From the NCBI GenBank assembly GCA_910584735.1, contig CAJUBM010000115.1:1-9308 (forward strand): DNA of 9,308 nucleotides, given 5' to 3'. Positions 7,528-9,308 of the stretch are shown one piece after another. The notes under the pieces were generated by a model. It saw only the letters and a list, made by a program, of their open reading frames with translations. It searched no databases and was not told the origin of the DNA. Source of the DNA: an uncultured Muribaculaceae bacterium. Lineage in GTDB: Bacteria; Bacteroidota; Bacteroidia; Bacteroidales; Muribaculaceae. How positions within the stretch are numbered: the stretch's first letter is position 1; every line of letters starts with the position of its first letter. A program made the translations under genes and the position numbers.

Positions 7528-7681
7528 TAAAAGTTACCCTCGGACAATAAATTTTCTTTGGGAGAGGTGCCGGTTTGAATTTTGGAACAGGCTTTTTTGA
7601 AGAGGATATAGAGATTCCACTTCAGAGATTGCCCCTTGCCTCTTCTCTTTTGCGATTGCAGAAAAAAATCCTTAAATAATG

Positions 7682-7712
7682 TTGCGGGCTTTTGGAAATT
7701 TGGCTAATTTTG
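7682..7712 (+). promoter_or_regulatory. Predicted sdhC/frdC operon promoter
   Basis: TAATTTTG (7705-7712) matches the Bacteroidetes -7 consensus, with TTG (7682-7684, in TGTTG) 20 bases upstream as a partial -33 element. Transcription would begin near 7718, giving a leader of about 125 bases. That leader ends in an A/T-rich, Shine-Dalgarno-free stretch directly before the ATG, common for well-expressed genes in this phylum. Confidence 0.6.
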
Positions 7713-7744
7713 TGGAATTAATGCGCGTGGTTGCCATCAAGGGT

Positions 7745-7791
7745 GGTTGCCGGGCGCCATACGGGGACGCCAGCCTCCCCGGCCATGAACC
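7745..7791 (+). other. GC-rich dyad in the sdhC leader
   Basis: GGTTGCCGGG (7745-7754) can pair with CCCGGC (7778-7783) and, after a CATG bulge, AACC (7788-7791). The loop between holds further GC-rich complementarity (GGCG/CGCC). It would lie in the 5' untranslated region of sdhC. It shares GCCATACGG exactly with the flank of repeat copy A and has a similar base pattern to the REP-like core, so it may be a second repeat family or a leader control structure. Confidence 0.4.
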
Positions 7792-7842
7792 GAAACACAA
7801 TAAAATTCCATAAATTTCACTTCACTTAAAAACAAACTCTTT

Positions 7843-8820
7843 ATGTGGTTAACATCCTCATCCGTAGGAAGGAAACTCGTCATGTCGCTGACCGGCGCGT
7901 TCCTTGTCCTATTCCTGACGTTCCACGTGTTGATGAACGGCGTAGCCATTTTCTGGCCCACAGCCTACAACGTGGTCTGTGAGTTCCTCGGAGCCAACTG
8001 GTATGCCCTTGTAGGCGCCCTCGTGCTGGCAGCAGGCTTCATCCTCCACATCGTCTACGCCTCATGGCTGACCATCCAGAACCGCCGTGCGCGCGGCCAC
8101 GAGCGTTACGCCGTGACATCGCGTCCCCCCCAGGTGGAATGGTCGTCGAAGAACATGTACGTGCTCGGCGTGGTGATCATCGCCTTCCTCGTACTCCACC
8201 TCATCCAGTTCTGGGCCAAGATGCAGTTCGCTGAAATCTGCGAATTCCACGCCGAAGACCTCGTGAACGTAAACGGCCAGCGCGTACCCGTATCGCCCGC
8301 CGCAGGCACCATCTTCCTGGAGGCCACCTTCTCCAACGGCCTCATCCTGGCAATCTATCTGGTAGCCTTCGTGGCACTGTGGTTCCACATGACCCACGGA
8401 TTCTGGTCAATGTTCCAGTCCTGCGGATGGAACGGCCGCACATGGCTCCCCCGCCTTAAGAAGTGCGCCAACGTGTTCACCACCCTCGTTATAGCCCTCT
8501 TCATGGCCGAAGCCATCGTATTCACCGTACAGGCCCACCGCAACTATTACACCACCAATCCCGAACTCCTCGAGCAGTATGCAGAGATGACAGCCACCGA
8601 GAACGGATCGGCCGATGCTCCCTACTTCGAGGCCGGCAAGACACCCTGCGGCAAACCCGTCTGCGACAAGACTCCCTGCGGGATGCCCGCATGCGACAAC
8701 GCTGCCTGCGGCGGTGCACAGTGCGCCCCCGGCGTATGCGGCGATGCTGATTGCGGAAACGCCCGCAACTGTGCCGCCTGCCCCCAGGCCGAGACCAACG
8801 AAACTACTAACAACCAATAA
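7843..8820 (+). CDS. sdhC: Succinate dehydrogenase/fumarate reductase cytochrome b, Cys-rich tail
   Basis: This is the di-heme membrane anchor of the quinone-linked complex that in anaerobic Bacteroidales mainly reduces fumarate. The first 235 or so residues match the Bacteroidetes five-helix family: opening MWLTSSSVGRK, CEFLGANWYALVG (46-58), QNRRARG (79-85) and LWFHMTHGFWS (179-189). Probable heme ligands are H28, H69, H119 and H182. From memory relatives end near 230 residues; this one has 325. The extra part, after a linker, runs KTPCGKPVCD, KTPCGMPACD and three diverged decapeptides. Cysteines lie at 269, 274, 279, 284, 289, 294, 299, 304, 310 and 313. Basic residues in the helix 2-3 and 4-5 loops and at the N-terminus put the tail in the periplasm. 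Base composition of the tail resembles the core, and there is no frameshift at the junction. sdhA follows after 15 bases. The symbol frdC would be equally apt. Confidence 0.95.
   Translation: MWLTSSSVGRKLVMSLTGAFLVLFLTFHVLMNGVAIFWPTAYNVVCEFLGANWYALVGALVLAAGFILHIVYASWLTIQNRRARGHERYAVTSRPPQVEWSSKNMYVLGVVIIAFLVLHLIQFWAKMQFAEICEFHAEDLVNVNGQRVPVSPAAGTIFLEATFSNGLILAIYLVAFVALWFHMTHGFWSMFQSCGWNGRTWLPRLKKCANVFTTLVIALFMAEAIVFTVQAHRNYYTTNPELLEQYAEMTATENGSADAPYFEAGKTPCGKPVCDKTPCGMPACDNAACGGAQCAPGVCGDADCGNARNCAACPQAETNETTNNQ
8638..8757 (+). repeat. 30-base tandem repeats encoding a C-x4-C array
   Basis: Four 30-base units in frame within sdhC (8638, 8668, 8698 and 8728), each encoding ten residues with cysteines at positions 4 and 9. 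Units 1 and 2 agree at 24 of 30 bases, with KTPCG and CD identical in protein. Units 3 and 4 are much diverged and keep mainly the TGC codons and glycines. A partial fifth unit (from 8758) loses the exact spacing. Growth by tandem duplication is likely. Confidence 0.85.
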
Positions 8821-8835
8821 CACCGCTGATCAGAA

Positions 8836-9308
8836 ATGGCAGATCTCAAGAAAGTAGAGGGTATGATTGACTCTACCCCCATCATGAAGGATTACGCGGA
8901 CATCGAATCATCGAAACTCCCCGAATACCAGATTGACTCCAAAATCCCCGAAGGTCCCGTAGCTGAGAAGTGGACCAACTACAAAGCCCACCAGAAACTG
9001 GTGAACCCCGCCAACAAACGCCACCTCGACATCATCGTCGTAGGTACCGGCCTGGCAGGCGCCTCGGCTGCCTCCACTCTCGGCGAGATGGGCTTCAACG
9101 TTTATAACTTCTGCATACAGGACTCACCCCGCCGCGCCCACTCAATCGCAGCCCAGGGTGGTATAAACGCCGCCAAGAACTACCAGAACGACGGCGACTC
9201 CGTGTACCGTCTGTTCTACGACACAGTGAAAGGCGGTGACTTCCGTTCACGCGAGGCCAACGTCTACCGTCTGGCCGAGGTGTCGAACAACATCATCGAC
9301 CAGTGCGT
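8836..9308 (+). CDS. sdhA: Succinate dehydrogenase/fumarate reductase flavoprotein, 5' part
   Basis: The catalytic FAD subunit interconverts succinate and fumarate at the cytoplasmic face and passes electrons through the iron-sulfur subunit to the cytochrome b encoded just upstream. The window contains 157 complete codons of an expected 640-660, with the frame open at the window end. After a lineage-typical leader of about 60 residues comes the FAD-binding GTGLAGASAAS (70-80). HSIAAQGGINAAKNY (102-116) follows, with H102 as the likely site of covalent FAD attachment. The ATG lies 15 bases after the sdhC stop, indicating one operon; the iron-sulfur subunit gene would be expected next, outside the window. 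The symbol frdA would be equally apt. Confidence 0.96.
   Translation, partial: MADLKKVEGMIDSTPIMKDYADIESSKLPEYQIDSKIPEGPVAEKWTNYKAHQKLVNPANKRHLDIIVVGTGLAGASAASTLGEMGFNVYNFCIQDSPRRAHSIAAQGGINAAKNYQNDGDSVYRLFYDTVKGGDFRSREANVYRLAEVSNNIIDQC

Larger units (their letters stand above)
7329..7842. other. 514-base intergenic region between antiporter and sdhC
   Basis: The stretch contains the paired REP-like element (7384-7527), then AT-rich DNA. Within the latter a 7-base inverted repeat (GAAGAGG 7599-7605, CCTCTTC 7639-7645) encloses two direct copies of AGAGATT and is followed by a short T-rich run. This could be a weak terminator or nothing. A promoter (7682-7712) and a GC-rich dyad (7745-7791) complete the leader of sdhC. 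The longest plus-strand frame there, 44 codons from 7679, overlaps the promoter and shows no recognisable protein. No convincing gene, tRNA or known riboswitch is seen. Confidence 0.7.

Noticed and set aside
7679..7813. 44-codon plus-strand frame starting at ATG 7679
   Set aside because: It overlaps the sdhC promoter and GC-rich dyad and resembles no known protein; the promoter reading fits better.
7737..7961. 74-codon minus-strand frame across the sdhC start
   Set aside because: It covers the leader dyad and is antisense to the well-supported SdhC N-terminus.
8407..8823. 138-codon minus-strand frame over the cysteine tail, rich in Gly and Ala
   Set aside because: It is the antisense of the repeated TGC/GCC codons of sdhC, which itself runs unbroken from a conserved core.

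Overview
The window looks like chromosomal DNA from a fairly GC-rich member of the Bacteroidales, possibly the gut family Muribaculaceae. The order is supported by promoters of the Bacteroidetes type (-7 TAnnTTTG, in the best cases with an upstream TTTG/TTG), by mostly absent Shine-Dalgarno sequences, and by the type of succinate dehydrogenase/fumarate reductase (five-helix cytochrome b gene followed by the flavoprotein gene). The family-level guess is from general impression only.

Layout. At 1-41 lies one copy of a short GC-rich palindromic (REP-like) repeat. From 1195 down to 73 on the minus strand is prfB (release factor 2), read through a programmed +1 frameshift at CTT-TGA-C; the apparent open frame from 1038 lacks the first 52 residues. 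Divergent promoters occupy 1196-1405. On the plus strand follow an LtaS-like membrane sulfatase-fold transferase (1406-3277) and a PAP2 lipid phosphatase (3352-4089), a plausible cell-envelope pair. After a new promoter come asd (4166-5170) and, 34 bases later, a CPA2-type cation:proton antiporter with two C-terminal USP-like domains (5205-7328), which appears to lack the usual membrane aspartate.

The 514-base gap 7329-7842 holds an inverted pair of the same REP-like repeat around an AT-rich palindrome, then AT-rich DNA, a good promoter, and a leader of about 125 bases with a GC-rich dyad. This leads into the sdhC/frdC - sdhA/frdA operon, cut off by the window end. The cytochrome b subunit carries an extra tail of about 90 residues with ten cysteines, most of them exactly five residues apart, predicted to lie in the periplasm.

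The genes are mostly housekeeping: translation termination, lysine/threonine/methionine/diaminopimelate supply (asd), ion homeostasis, envelope lipid chemistry and anaerobic fumarate respiration. The unusual points are the cysteine-repeat tail on SdhC, the REP-pair element, and the RF2 frameshift signal with a strong internal AGGAGG in a lineage that makes little use of Shine-Dalgarno pairing for initiation. I saw no mobile-element gene, CRISPR array, tRNA or rRNA.
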